Notes: a model not told the origin generated them from the letters alone. A stretch of DNA of 40,737 bases from Betaproteobacteria bacterium (GCA_020061585.1 JAGUXX010000264.1:1-40737); one strand, 5' to 3'; numbered from the stretch's first letter, positions 17,971 through 27,524 are shown. Numbers and translations: made by a program.

Positions 17971-19263
17971 ATGACCAAGCCAGACGCCACGCTACAGATC
18001 AACGACCAGAACATCGAATTGCCGACCATGCAGGGCACCCTGGGACCGGATGTCATCGACACCCGCAGCCTTGGCGCTCATGGTCATTTCACTTACGATC
18101 CCGGCTTTCTTTCCACCGCCAGTTGCTCGTCCAGCATTACCTACATCGATGGCGACGAGGGCTTGCTGTACTACCGCGGCTATCCCATCGAACAACTGGC
18201 CGAACAGTCGGATTTCCTGGAGGTGTCCTATCTACTGTGGCATGGCGAATTGCCCAATGCCGAGCAGAAGCGGGATTTTGACTATCTGATCAGCCACCAC
18301 AGCATGCTGCATGACCAGATGCTGTCGTTGTACAAGGGCTTCCGGCGCGATGCGCATCCGATGGCGGTGATGGTGTCGATCATCGGCGCGATGGCCGCGT
18401 TCTATCCCGAGAGCAGCGATGTCGCGAATGCCAAGCAGCGCGAAATTTCGATGTTCCGCTTGCTGGCCAAGGTGCCGACAGTGGCGGCCTGGTCCTACAA
18501 GTACAACAAGGGCGAACCGTTCATCTATCCGCAGAACCATATGGGCTATGCGGAGAATTTCCTGCACATGCTGCACGCCAATCCGTGCGAGACCTACCAG
18601 CCCAGCCCGGTATTGACGCGGGCGCTGGATCGTATCTTCATCCTGCATGCCGATCACGAGCAGAATGCCTCCACCTCCACGGTGCGCATCGCCGGTTCCA
18701 GTTATGCCAACCCGTTCGCCTGTATCGCCGCCGGTACGGCCTGTCTTTGGGGGCCGCTGCATGGCGGCGCCAACGAAGCGGTGTTGAGCATGCTGGAAGA
18801 AATGGGCGACGTGTCGCGCATCGGCGAATATGTCGAGCGCGCCAAGGACAAATCTTCCGGTTTCAGGCTGATGGGCTTCGGTCACCGGGTTTACAAAAAT
18901 ATGGACCCGCGCGCGGCGATCATGCGCCAGACCTGCCATGAAGTGCTGGATGAACTCGGTCTGCATGATGATCCGCTGTTCAAGATGGCGCTGAAGCTGG
19001 AACAGATCGCGCTGGAAGACGAGTATTTCATCGAGAAAAAACTCTATCCCAATGTCGATTTCTACTCCGGCATCGTGCTGCGCGCGCTGGGCATTCCGAC
19101 TTCGATGTTCACCGCGATCTTCGCCCTGGCGCGTACCGCCGGCTGGATCGCGCAATGGAGTGAAATGGTCGCCGCGCCCGGCCACAAGATCGCCCGCCCG
19201 CGGCAGCTTTACACCGGTCCGACCCGGCGCGAGTTCGTGCCGATCGACTTACGCGGCGACTGA
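17971..19263 (+). CDS. gltA: Citrate synthase GltA
   Basis: 430 aa, the type II (hexameric, NADH-sensitive) length. Signatures include [32 protein letters not shown] (near the N-terminus), [15 protein letters not shown] with the catalytic His, [12 protein letters not shown], and [15 protein letters not shown], then the catalytic Asp region near PNVDFYSG. It condenses oxaloacetate and acetyl-CoA. The ribosome site aaaggt lies about 10 nt before the ATG. It follows sdhE by 14 nt, so probably co-transcribed. Confidence 0.97.
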   Translation: MTKPDATLQINDQNIELPTMQGTLGPDVIDTRSLGAHGHFTYDPGFLSTASCSSSITYIDGDEGLLYYRGYPIEQLAEQSDFLEVSYLLWHGELPNAEQKRDFDYLISHHSMLHDQMLSLYKGFRRDAHPMAVMVSIIGAMAAFYPESSDVANAKQREISMFRLLAKVPTVAAWSYKYNKGEPFIYPQNHMGYAENFLHMLHANPCETYQPSPVLTRALDRIFILHADHEQNASTSTVRIAGSSYANPFACIAAGTACLWGPLHGGANEAVLSMLEEMGDVSRIGEYVERAKDKSSGFRLMGFGHRVYKNMDPRAAIMRQTCHEVLDELGLHDDPLFKMALKLEQIALEDEYFIEKKLYPNVDFYSGIVLRALGIPTSMFTAIFALARTAGWIAQWSEMVAAPGHKIARPRQLYTGPTRREFVPIDLRGD

Positions 19264-19341
19264 GCCTTCAAACAGACGCGCTTGATTGATCTCAGGCGCG
19301 TCGGCAGTGCAGTTCCTCAACCCTGATCTCACGGTGCAGAC

Positions 19342-22083
19342 ATGAAGCGCGACTCCCTTCCGGCCACGGCACTGTATTCCGGCAGCGCGGATTATCTGGA
19401 TGCTTACCTCGCCACGCATCAGGCCGAATTACCGGAGCCGCGGACATTTGCCGCGCCCGCCGCGACGCCGAGTCGCTTTATCAAGAAGGAGGCGGTCGAG
19501 ATATCCGATCTGCCGCTGCTGAAATGCGAAGCGACCCAGGTCGGCGTGCTGCAAATGATCAATGCCTATCGATTTCACGGTTTTCGCGCCGCCGATCTCG
19601 ATCCCTTGCATCGACAGACAATTCCGCATATCCCGGAACTCGACCCGGCCAACCACGGATTAACGCCCGCCGATCTGGATGAGGCCTACGAAACCGGATC
19701 ACTGGCGGGAGAGGGCGGCAAAAACGGTCGCGACACGCTGCGCAACATCATCGCGCGCGTCAAGAAAGCCTATTGCGGCACGCTGTCGATCGAATACATG
19801 CACCTTTGCAATACCCAGCAAAAGCGTTGGCTGCAAAAGCGCCTGGAGGGCAATCTTGGTGCCCCGGAGATGGACGACGATTTGCGTAGCTGGTTGTTGC
19901 GTCAATTGACGGCGGCCGAGACGCTGGAGAAAACCCTGCATACGCGATTTGTCGGTCAGAAACGGTTTTCGCTGGAAGGCGCGGAATCGCTGATCCCGCT
20001 GCTCAACGATTTGATCGAGCAAGCCGCCCGCATCGGCGTGCAGGAAATCGGTCTGGGCATGGCCCACCGCGGTCGCCTGAATGTGTTGCATAATGTGCTG
20101 GATCGTTCGGTGATCGAATTGTTCGAGCACGCGCATCATCAGGAGATCGATGTCCGGCGCAGCGGCGACGTGAAATATCACCAGGGTTTCGCCGCCGATC
20201 TGATCACCGCAGGCGGGCCGATCCGGGTCGCGCTGGCGTTCAATCCATCGCATCTGGAAATCGTCAACCCGGTGGTCGAGGGCTGGGTACGCGCGCAGCA
20301 GCAACGCCGCGGCGACCGCGACGGCAGCCAGGTCATGCCGATCCTGATTCATGGCGATGCGGCGCTGGCCGGACAGGGCGTGGTCATGGAGACGTTGAAC
20401 ATGGCCGCCACGCGCGGCTTCAAAACCGGCGGCACGATCCATATCGTGATCAACAACCAGATCGGCTTCACCACCTCCGACCCGCGCGACAGCCGGTCCA
20501 GCCTGTATTGCACCGATGTCATGAAAATGGTCGAAGCGCCGGTGTTGCATGTCAACGGCGATGATCCGGAAGCGGTGATTCGCGCGGTGCGCATCGCGCT
20601 GGAGTACCGCATGTTCTGGAAGCGCGACATCGCCATCGACCTGATCTGCTATCGACGCCTGGGGCACAACGAGCAGGACGAGCCGATGGCCACCCAACCG
20701 TTGATGTATCGGCGCATCCATGCCCTGCCCAGCACGCGAGCGCTCTACGCGGAGCGTCTGGCGGCGCTGGATGTGGTGACCCCGCGCGAAGCCGCGTCGA
20801 TGATACAGGTCTACAAGGCGCGTCTGGATGCGCCAGCCAGCCATCAGAGCGGCGCCAAGAACCCCTATACCGCCGATTGGGGGCCGTATCGCGATACCCA
20901 TTGGCGCGACCAGGCGCCGACCGCGATTCCGCTCAACCGTTTGCAGGCGCTGGCCAAACGCCTGCTCGATGTACCGCTGAATTTCACGCTGCATCCACGG
21001 GTCCAGAAGATCATGGATGATCGAAAATTGATGGGGGAGGGCGCGCAAGCCCTGGATTGGGGGATGGCCGAAAATCTCGCCTATGCCAGCCTGCTCAGCG
21101 ATGGCGTGCCGGTGCGGCTGACCGGACAGGATTCCGGTCGCGGCACGTTTTTTCACCGTCATTGCGTATTGCATGACCAGAATCGTGAACGCTGGGACGC
21201 CGGCGTATTCATTCCCTTGCAACACCTGATACCCGGGCAGGCGAATTTTCTGGTCATCGATTCGCTGCTTTCGGAAGAAGCGGTACTGGGTTTTGAATAT
21301 GGCTATGCCGGCGCGGCGCCCGATCAATTGGTGATATGGGAGGCGCAATTTGGAGATTTTGTCAACGGCGCGCAAGTCGTCATTGATCAATTCATCGCGT
21401 CTGGTGAAACCAAATGGGACCGGCTAAATGGTTTGACGCTGTTTCTGCCGCATGGTTATGAGGGACAAGGGCCGGAGCATTCTTCGGGAAGAATCGAGCG
21501 GTTTCTGCAACTGACCGCGCATGACAATATGCAAATCGTTCAGCCGAGCACACCCGCGCAGATGTTTCATTTGCTGCGCCGGCAAGTGGTGCGTCCGTAT
21601 CGCAAACCATTGATCGTGTTTACGCCAAAAAGCCTGTTACGGCACCCTGAAGCCGTTTCTCCTCTGGAGGAACTGACCAGCGGGCAGTTCAATTCGATAA
21701 TCGATGTGCCAGGAAATGACGCTGCTGAAAAAGTACGGCGTCTGGTATTTTGCAGTGGACGGATTTACTACGATCTGGCGCGCGCGATACGCGAAAGGCA
21801 ACTCGAACACATTGCCGTGATTCGCGTTGAGCAGTTATATCCAGTGCCGGATATCGAAATCAGTGAGGTCATGCAGCGCTATGAATTCGTTACCGAGATC
21901 GTCTGGGCGCAGGATGAACCGCGCAATCAGGGGGCCTGGCGGTTCATGGCGCATCAACTACGGAAACTTTCCAGCATATCGTTGAAATATGCCGGCCGAC
22001 CCGAATCTTCGGCGCCCGCCACCGGCCTTGCCAGCCAGCACAAAGCTCAGTTGGAGGCTATTCTCGACGATGCATTGGCTTGA
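19342..22083 (+). CDS. sucA: 2-oxoglutarate dehydrogenase E1 component SucA
   Basis: 913 aa, typical for E1o. The thiamine-binding region includes IGLGMAHRGRLNVL, HLEIVNPVVEGWVRA and the GDAALAGQGVVMETLN...VINNQIGFTT block. The transketolase-like half has SGRGTFFHRH, PHGYEGQGPEHSSGRIERFL and LIVFTPKSLLRHP. The C-terminal WAQDEPRNQGAW is also characteristic. It decarboxylates 2-oxoglutarate and feeds the succinyl group to E2 (SucB). The gap from gltA is 78 nt. Unusually, sucB and lpd do not follow: a strong terminator begins 9 nt after the stop, so E2 and E3 must be encoded elsewhere, if present. Confidence 0.95.
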   Translation: MKRDSLPATALYSGSADYLDAYLATHQAELPEPRTFAAPAATPSRFIKKEAVEISDLPLLKCEATQVGVLQMINAYRFHGFRAADLDPLHRQTIPHIPELDPANHGLTPADLDEAYETGSLAGEGGKNGRDTLRNIIARVKKAYCGTLSIEYMHLCNTQQKRWLQKRLEGNLGAPEMDDDLRSWLLRQLTAAETLEKTLHTRFVGQKRFSLEGAESLIPLLNDLIEQAARIGVQEIGLGMAHRGRLNVLHNVLDRSVIELFEHAHHQEIDVRRSGDVKYHQGFAADLITAGGPIRVALAFNPSHLEIVNPVVEGWVRAQQQRRGDRDGSQVMPILIHGDAALAGQGVVMETLNMAATRGFKTGGTIHIVINNQIGFTTSDPRDSRSSLYCTDVMKMVEAPVLHVNGDDPEAVIRAVRIALEYRMFWKRDIAIDLICYRRLGHNEQDEPMATQPLMYRRIHALPSTRALYAERLAALDVVTPREAASMIQVYKARLDAPASHQSGAKNPYTADWGPYRDTHWRDQAPTAIPLNRLQALAKRLLDVPLNFTLHPRVQKIMDDRKLMGEGAQALDWGMAENLAYASLLSDGVPVRLTGQDSGRGTFFHRHCVLHDQNRERWDAGVFIPLQHLIPGQANFLVIDSLLSEEAVLGFEYGYAGAAPDQLVIWEAQFGDFVNGAQVVIDQFIASGETKWDRLNGLTLFLPHGYEGQGPEHSSGRIERFLQLTAHDNMQIVQPSTPAQMFHLLRRQVVRPYRKPLIVFTPKSLLRHPEAVSPLEELTSGQFNSIIDVPGNDAAEKVRRLVFCSGRIYYDLARAIRERQLEHIAVIRVEQLYPVPDIEISEVMQRYEFVTEIVWAQDEPRNQGAWRFMAHQLRKLSSISLKYAGRPESSAPATGLASQHKAQLEAILDDALA

Positions 22084-22092
22084 CTCGCTTTC

Positions 22093-22140
22093 ATTCAGCA
22101 ATAAAAAACCCCGCCGCGGCGGGGTTTTTTATTGCTGAAT
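22093..22140. terminator. Perfect 48-bp palindrome, bidirectional intrinsic terminator
   Basis: Bases 22093-22116 and 22117-22140 are exact reverse complements with no unpaired centre. The core aaccccgccgcggcggggtt is flanked by six A on one side and six T on the other, so it is a Rho-independent terminator in both directions. It lies between convergent sucA (+) and the H-NS-like gene (-), and insulates both. Confidence 0.93.
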
Positions 22141-22149
22141 ACAGCCGAA

Positions 22150-22458
22150 TCAAACCCGGCAATCCTCAAGGCTTTTGCCAACGCCTTCGAGGTCAAGCAC
22201 CCAGCCCGGACGCCGTCCGCGACCGGTCCAGGTTTTGCCGCTGACCGGGTCGCGATATTTGGCGGCGACACTGCCGCGATTCTTGGCTTTGGCCCCGCCG
22301 GCACGTCCGGAGAAACCGAGATCATCGGCGCTGATGCCGAATTGCGCCATCAGGCGCTTGATTTCAGCAATAGCGCCGGCCATTTCCTGTTGACGGACAT
22401 CCTCGGCTTTGCGTTTGAGATCTTCGATTTGGGAAAGAATTTCCTGATAAGAAGACAT
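22150..22458 (-). CDS. H-NS family histone-like nucleoid-structuring protein
   Basis: 102 aa from the ATG at 22458 (MSSYQEILSQIEDLKRKAED); ggag lies about 9 bases upstream, and the longer frame upstream is rejected. The N-terminal half is an oligomerising coiled coil. The C-terminal DNA-binding motif reads KYRDPVSGKTWTGRGRRPGW, the AT-hook-like signature of this family. This short form is typical of betaproteobacteria. It binds AT-rich, often foreign, DNA and silences it. Ends 10 nt from the shared terminator. Confidence 0.93.
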   Translation of the reverse strand: MSSYQEILSQIEDLKRKAEDVRQQEMAGAIAEIKRLMAQFGISADDLGFSGRAGGAKAKNRGSVAAKYRDPVSGKTWTGRGRRPGWVLDLEGVGKSLEDCRV

Positions 22459-22573
22459 ATAAATTCTCCAATAATATGTTGGCCCGGAATCGTGAGCGCC
22501 GCAATGATAATTAAATCGTGCGGACAATTGCAATAATCATTGGCAAATATATTTTGCGAATGCCCAGAACGCG

Positions 22574-23164
22574 TCAGCGTCGTGTAGTGGATTGGAGTAA
22601 TACCATCACCGCGCCGCCACCGCCGTCAACGGGTCTGGCCTGAACGAAAGCCAATATCTCCTCGCGTTGCATCAACCAATGCCTGACATGAATTTTGAGC
22701 ACAGGTTCCCGATTTCTCGAACCCAGGCCCTTTCCGTGGATGATGCGTATGCAGCGGATCCCGCGACGTTTGCATTCAAACAGGAAATTGACCAATTCCA
22801 GTTTTGCATCAATTCGAGTCAGACCATGCAAATCCAGTTCGGCTTGCGCTACCCATTCTCCGCGCCGTAATCGGCGCAATAGCTGACGGGATAGACCCGG
22901 CCGAACAAATGAAAGCTCATCGCCATTTTCTGTCGCTTCATCCCAACGAATCGGGTCATGCAACGATTCATGGATGACTTCCCGCTCATCGCGCAGACGA
23001 CTGAGGGGAATGGGTGGCGGACGGGGCGGGCAGGGGACTATGCGTCCATGCGGGGTAATCGGGATGACTCCACTCAGGGAGTCGCGGAACAGTTGCTGGT
23101 CCGCCGGACTGGGAACGGGGCAATCAGGCAAAACAATCTCACCCGATTTCCCCTTCCTTTTCAT
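22574..23164 (-). CDS. Smr domain protein (SmrA-like nuclease)
   Basis: 196 aa. The C-terminal Smr domain (about residues 105-190) begins with AELDLHGLTRIDAKLELVNF and contains IHGKGLGSRN and HVRHWL, plus the GGGGAVMVLL end, all diagnostic. The N-terminal half is basic and proline rich (CPPRPPPIPLSRLRDE). Smr proteins have DNA nicking or RNA endonuclease activity, the latter shown in ribosome rescue for some members. It starts 17 nt after the trxB stop, so it is probably co-transcribed with trxB. Confidence 0.9.
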   Translation of the reverse strand: MKRKGKSGEIVLPDCPVPSPADQQLFRDSLSGVIPITPHGRIVPCPPRPPPIPLSRLRDEREVIHESLHDPIRWDEATENGDELSFVRPGLSRQLLRRLRRGEWVAQAELDLHGLTRIDAKLELVNFLFECKRRGIRCIRIIHGKGLGSRNREPVLKIHVRHWLMQREEILAFVQARPVDGGGGAVMVLLQSTTRR

Positions 23165-23181
23165 TGTGTTAAAAAAACAAT

Positions 23182-24294
<1,113 letters not shown>

Positions 24295-24415
24295 TCAAGG
24301 GACACATCATCGCAGAAAATGGCCTTCTTGCCGCGTCAAACGGCCTGCCATTCATGGTCTGATTATCGCGTCACCATGACTGCACTTAAACCGAATTGCC
24401 TGTGCCAGGCGAAAC

Positions 24416-24532
24416 CGGGCAGCTATGAACTGAAGCGTGAAATTCAGCGCCGGAGCTGCCCGCCAGGGCGTAAGCCCTGACCGTGTTTCAGCATGTCCCC
24501 TGGTTTCCCAGTCCAAGGCGCTATGCTGAAAC
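24416..24532. repeat. Three consecutive hairpins near the late end of the Mu-like element
   Basis: Read on either strand. First, arms cgggcagct (24416-24424) and agctgcccg (24454-24462) enclose an inner stem ctgaa/ttcag (24430-24434, 24443-24447). Second, cagggc-gtaa-gccctg (24464-24479). Third, gtttcagcat (24485-24494) and atgctgaaac (24523-24532) with a partly paired interior. No T-tract follows, so they are not clear intrinsic terminators. They may be a structured RNA 3' end or sites near the element end. The rest of 24233-24570 shows no gene. Confidence 0.6.
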
Positions 24533-24570
24533 TCGCTCGCGCCTTGATGATGGAAGATCAGAATTCGGTG

Positions 24571-25299
24571 CTAGGCTTGGACAAGCTGGTATGACTTAAG
24601 AACAGCCGCGTATTCGTCGCGTTCTTCCGTCATGCGTTGAACTTTGTGATCGATATCGGCAATACCCTCCTTGATTTGGGCTGCGCTCTGGGTGAGGCCG
24701 GCCTCGTCGTAATCAGGCGGAAATATGGCCTTTTCAAGCCCGCTGACAATCAAATCTTCAAAGAAATAGCACATGCCCTCATAGGTGATCGGTGCATTGC
24801 CTGCGCCAGCGCCAGCGCATAAAAAATCAATGCCAAGGCTGTTCCTCTGGTTCGCCATGATGGTTCGGTGCAGTTTTTGCACCTCGCGCCGCTTGAGCAA
24901 ATCCTCATGAACTCGCCCGGCGTCACGGATGCGCTCTCTGACAATTGCCATGTAGTCGGCTTTGGGGATGGTCAGGCGCTCCAATGCTTCGCGCTGGACA
25001 AGGAGTTCATTGATCGATGCATTCAATTCGTTGACCCGTTCCACAGCGGCGCGGGCAGAATCATGAATTTTTCCGAACAATTCCTGTATGTCGGTTTTCT
25101 GGCTTGCGGGCTTATCCTGGTCGAAAAGCCCGGCGTTCAACTCCAATTTCATCGGCACTGACTCCGGCTCGATAACGCCAACCTGGAGCAGCTGCGCGGC
25201 GTCTTCATCGTTCAAGCTGACAATTTCGCCGGCTTTGTATATGCGCTGGTCGGAATCACTGGTTCCATGAAGGATTTGTTCGATGCAACGATATCTCAT
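24571..25299 (-). CDS. Unrecognised phage-element protein, coiled-coil rich
   Basis: 242 aa from the ATG at 25299 (MRYRCIEQILHG). The first 45 residues resemble small phage proteins that carry a GEIVSLNDEDAAQLLQVGVIEP segment. Residues 75-155 are highly charged and helical with heptad character (RAAVERVNELNASINELLVQ and on to LLKRREVQKLHRTI). A glycine-alanine patch (CAGAGAGNAP) follows, and then a second helical region with a further coiled coil to the C-terminus. No function recognised. It is the last gene of the element, 31 nt after the protease-like gene, at the place where Mu has scaffold and head genes, so a scaffold-like role is possible but unproven. Confidence 0.6.
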   Translation of the reverse strand: MRYRCIEQILHGTSDSDQRIYKAGEIVSLNDEDAAQLLQVGVIEPESVPMKLELNAGLFDQDKPASQKTDIQELFGKIHDSARAAVERVNELNASINELLVQREALERLTIPKADYMAIVRERIRDAGRVHEDLLKRREVQKLHRTIMANQRNSLGIDFLCAGAGAGNAPITYEGMCYFFEDLIVSGLEKAIFPPDYDEAGLTQSAAQIKEGIADIDHKVQRMTEERDEYAAVLKSYQLVQA

Positions 25300-25330
25300 A
25301 GTCGTCTCGCTTGTTCGTTTAAAGTGGGGG

Positions 25331-25882
25331 TTATCGCGTAGCCAATGAGACAATTTCTGGGTAACTCAGTGTCGGACAAACCCGTCTGAATTCGTTGATC
25401 TTGTTCACGGTCCCGCTAATGGATGGGTAAGATGATTCGGAAAAATCAACCGGGCAGGTTGCGGCTTCGTCGTGCTGACTGGAAAACTCAAGCCGGTCCA
25501 TGTTTTTGACGGCTGGCGGATGCGCGCCAAGAAAACCGACATGGCGCAACATCCATGAACCCCTGACAGGATTCTTTGGGTGTAGAGGTCCGAGAAACGC
25601 CGCTGAAACATTCTTGTATCGCCCCTCTCGAACCATCTGCAAAAGCGTTTCAGACACCTCCGCAAAGGCAAACAACTTATCCGCTTTGGCGATCAATTTG
25701 ACAACATGGCCGTATGCCGGCAGATCGTTATCAGGGTGACCAAGAACCAGCGGCGCGGGCTTGTTTTTTTGACTGTAGGCGTATGCCGAAACGGTCAAAT
25801 CGGTATCTGAAAAGTTCAGGGTCTGCCCGCTCATGGCGGTATGAGTACCAGCCCGAAAAATCTGGAAAAGCTTGGTTTCCAT
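25331..25882 (-). CDS. Mu gpI-like phage protease, short form
   Basis: 183 aa, about half the length of Mu gpI (361 aa). The N-terminal 125 residues match the Mu-type head protease/scaffold family: FQIFRAGTHTAMSGQTLNFS, then KPAPLVLGHPDNDLPAYGHV, KNVSAAFLGP and LRHVGFLGAHPPAVK, with the conserved GHP and SAAF (nucleophile Ser) segments. The remaining 58 residues (EFSSQHDEAATCP to the end) do not resemble the family's scaffold part. In Mu the protein matures the procapsid. It begins 7 nt after mor, whereas in Mu many genes lie between, so a deletion or a deliberate reduction brought them together. Confidence 0.75.
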   Translation of the reverse strand: METKLFQIFRAGTHTAMSGQTLNFSDTDLTVSAYAYSQKNKPAPLVLGHPDNDLPAYGHVVKLIAKADKLFAFAEVSETLLQMVREGRYKNVSAAFLGPLHPKNPVRGSWMLRHVGFLGAHPPAVKNMDRLEFSSQHDEAATCPVDFSESSYPSISGTVNKINEFRRVCPTLSYPEIVSLATR

Positions 25883-25889
25883 GCCGCGA

Positions 25890-26300
25890 CTATCCTTGCC
25901 TGACCAGCGCCGAGCCGCTGCCGAGACGATCTTCCGCGCGCCGCATCGCGTTGCGAATGCTGCGCACTGTCAGGCCGTGTCTGATCGCTAGCTTTGACTG
26001 GCTATCGGTCTTGCTCTGTTGGTAAATCAACAAATCTCGGATGGCGCTGCGCCAGCCCAGCGCGCGGGGAATTTCTATCTTCTCGCCTTGATAGATTTTA
26101 CTGAGCGCCCTGCCGGCTTCCATGCCAATCAAGCCGGCTATGGCGTGGTCGGCAGTCATTTCGATTGGCACATAAAGACTTGTACCGCCCCGCGCTATGA
26201 CCAGTTTCAATGCCGCGTCCACTCCGATGATTTCCGCAATTTGGCGTAGCTCATCGGGGAGTAGTGCTAGAACTTCCTGGTCGGCGCTGTCGAGAGACAT
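25890..26300 (-). CDS. mor: Mor-family transcription activator of the Mu-like element
   Basis: 136 aa. It matches the Mor/C activator family: an N-terminal dimerisation part (LLPDELRQIAEIIGVDAALKL and the GGTSLYVP strand) and a C-terminal HTH (SKLAIRHGLTVRSIRNAMRR). In Mu, Mor switches on the middle promoter, which drives C and thence late genes. Here the only genes left downstream are the protease-like gene and the unknown gene, so those are its likely targets. Separated by 135 nt from the small ORF upstream. Confidence 0.88.
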   Translation of the reverse strand: MSLDSADQEVLALLPDELRQIAEIIGVDAALKLVIARGGTSLYVPIEMTADHAIAGLIGMEAGRALSKIYQGEKIEIPRALGWRSAIRDLLIYQQSKTDSQSKLAIRHGLTVRSIRNAMRRAEDRLGSGSALVRQG

Positions 26301-26435
26301 GTTTTCCGCTTGGGGTTGGCTTGGGGCGGATTCTTTTCCTCCCTGACCATTCCGATAAGGCGGAAAGATTTCCGCCGCACCAAAGAAAAGGGCGGGAGGG
26401 TTGCCCCTGCCCGCCCTGGTGCTGTGCGGATTCGA

Positions 26436-26642
26436 TTACAGATGACCGGCGCTTATGTCGCGTTCCACACGGTCCGCCTCTTCGCTCAATTGCGTGGCGA
26501 GGATGCTTGCACAGTCCATCAGGTCGATAACGATTTGTTCAGTAGCGCGACGATCGGCTGGGTGATAACCGCCAAGCATGCAGGCTGCGGCGGCGGCCAG
26601 GCTGGCGATTCGGGAAGCTTGCATGGGTATGGGGTCGTTCAT
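26436..26642 (-). CDS. Small protein of unknown function in the Mu-like element
   Basis: 68 aa. An alanine-rich helical middle (ASRIASLAAAAACMLGGYHP) is followed by an acidic helix (RATEQIVIDLMDCASILATQ). No family recognised. Its ATG overlaps the stop of the preceding gene by 4 nt, supporting translation. Its position between gemA and mor matches the small accessory genes of Mu. Confidence 0.55.
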   Translation of the reverse strand: MNDPIPMQASRIASLAAAAACMLGGYHPADRRATEQIVIDLMDCASILATQLSEEADRVERDISAGHL

Positions 26643-26953
26643 GCTGCGCCCCCTTGTTGTGCCAGGTGGGCGCGGTATACGTCGAAGCCGTGAGCGTTGC
26701 CGGCAAAGTAGGCATCAAACTGCGCGGAGCCGGCCTTGTACGGGCAATGGATACGCTCGCCGCGCATCTTGAACTTCAGCACGGCCAGCAGGCCGGCGCG
26801 ATATTCGGCGCTGCGCGGGTTGCCCATTGCCAGGGCGGCGGCGGTGATGCTCTCGGGGGTGTAGGCGGCGCGGTACGCCATGCCGGGGACGTGCTGAATC
26901 TTGCTCAGGGTTTCGGCAGAAAAGCCGGGGAGTGAAACGCGGGTGTCAGCCAT
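26639..26953 (-). CDS. Hypothetical protein of the Mu-like element
   Basis: 104 aa, soluble, start ATG at 26953 with an aggagcc-type ribosome site upstream. Features are GMAYRAAYTPESITAAALAM and a C-terminal FDAYFAGNAHGFDVYRAH. No domain recognised. It is the first coding gene after the structured non-coding region and its terminator, so it needs its own promoter within 26954-27112. Coupled to the next small gene by a 4-nt overlap. Confidence 0.55.
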   Translation of the reverse strand: MADTRVSLPGFSAETLSKIQHVPGMAYRAAYTPESITAAALAMGNPRSAEYRAGLLAVLKFKMRGERIHCPYKAGSAQFDAYFAGNAHGFDVYRAHLAQQGGAA

Positions 26954-27112
26954 GATGGCTCCTATCTGTTGCGGTTTGAATTCCCGCTCCCCGTCGCCAA
27001 ACGGGGGGCGGAACCGGACAGGGTTGGCGAACCGGCAACAGAAACCGGCAGACCCGAAGGTCTCCCCGCCCGGCCCGCCGTAACTGATAGGCTGGCCGTG
27101 CGCTGCGGACGT

Positions 27113-27135
27113 AAAAAAAGACGCTGTGAGCGTCT
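27113..27135 (-). terminator. Intrinsic terminator on the minus strand
   Basis: Arms agacgct (27119-27125) and agcgtct (27129-27135) with the loop gtg. On the minus strand the stem is followed directly by a seven-T tract (complement of 27113-27119). It would end the early transcript that covers B, gemA and the structured region. The stretch 26954-27112 shows no clear gene. Confidence 0.8.
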
Positions 27136-27242
27136 ATCCGCTCTGTTGTATCCAGGTCGCCAAACCCGGACGCGGGATTGACCGCGTCGGGTTGAAGAAT
27201 GCGCCGGGTGGTTTCGGGTTGTCAAGCGGTTATCATGGCTGC

Positions 27243-27355
27243 GAGTCGATGGATTGCCCCGTTGCGCTCATACCGCGAAGCCGTTCCGGACGTTAGGGGC
27301 TCGCATCGACTCACCCGAGTTTGAACTGGTTCTATCTTGCCTTCGGCCAGGATAG
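27243..27355. repeat. Long inverted repeat plus adjacent hairpin in the structured non-coding zone
   Basis: Arms gagtcgatg (27243-27251) and catcgactc (27304-27312) enclose a second stem, gcccc (27256-27260) with ggggc (27296-27300). Just beyond, ctatc (27332-27336) and gatag (27351-27355) close a hairpin with an inner gcc-ttc-ggc. No coding frame covers this region convincingly. Confidence 0.6.
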
Positions 27356-27372
27356 CCGATAGCCTGTAAATC

Positions 27373-27470
27373 GCCGTGACGAAGCATGGAAATTTTCGGA
27401 GACGCCATGCGGCCCCTCTCGTAGGAGATCAAGGGTGCAATGGAGGGACTTCCGGCCTCCCGTCACGGCC
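27373..27470. ncRNA. Cloverleaf-like structured repeat, copy A (candidate ncRNA)
   Basis: A 97-98 base unit closed by a 9-bp stem gccgtgacg/cgtcacggc (27373-27381 with 27461-27469). Inside are three hairpins. The first is gcatgg/ccatgc (27384-27389, 27405-27410). The second is a variable arm, ccc/ggg with inner tctc/gaga. The third is ggagg/cctcc (27442-27446, 27456-27460), abutting the closing stem. The conserved joining segment tgcaat precedes the last arm. The minus strand is the likely sense, as the element's early genes run that way and a minus-strand terminator lies downstream. Not a tRNA: loops and arms do not fit. Whether RNA or DNA is the active form is unknown. Confidence 0.5.
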
Positions 27471-27524
27471 CCATTCCCGCCACCAGTGTTTGCACTGGAT
27501 GGACGCCCGCTGTAGTCTCATTCC

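Noticed and set aside
19699-21390. 563-codon minus-strand ORF opposite sucA
   Set aside because: Antisense shadow of sucA, with His- and Arg-rich unnatural composition and no domain.
26962-27225. 87-codon minus-strand ORF beside the structured region
   Set aside because: Arginine- and serine-rich, low-complexity composition; it covers the intrinsic terminator at 27113-27135 and shows no domain.
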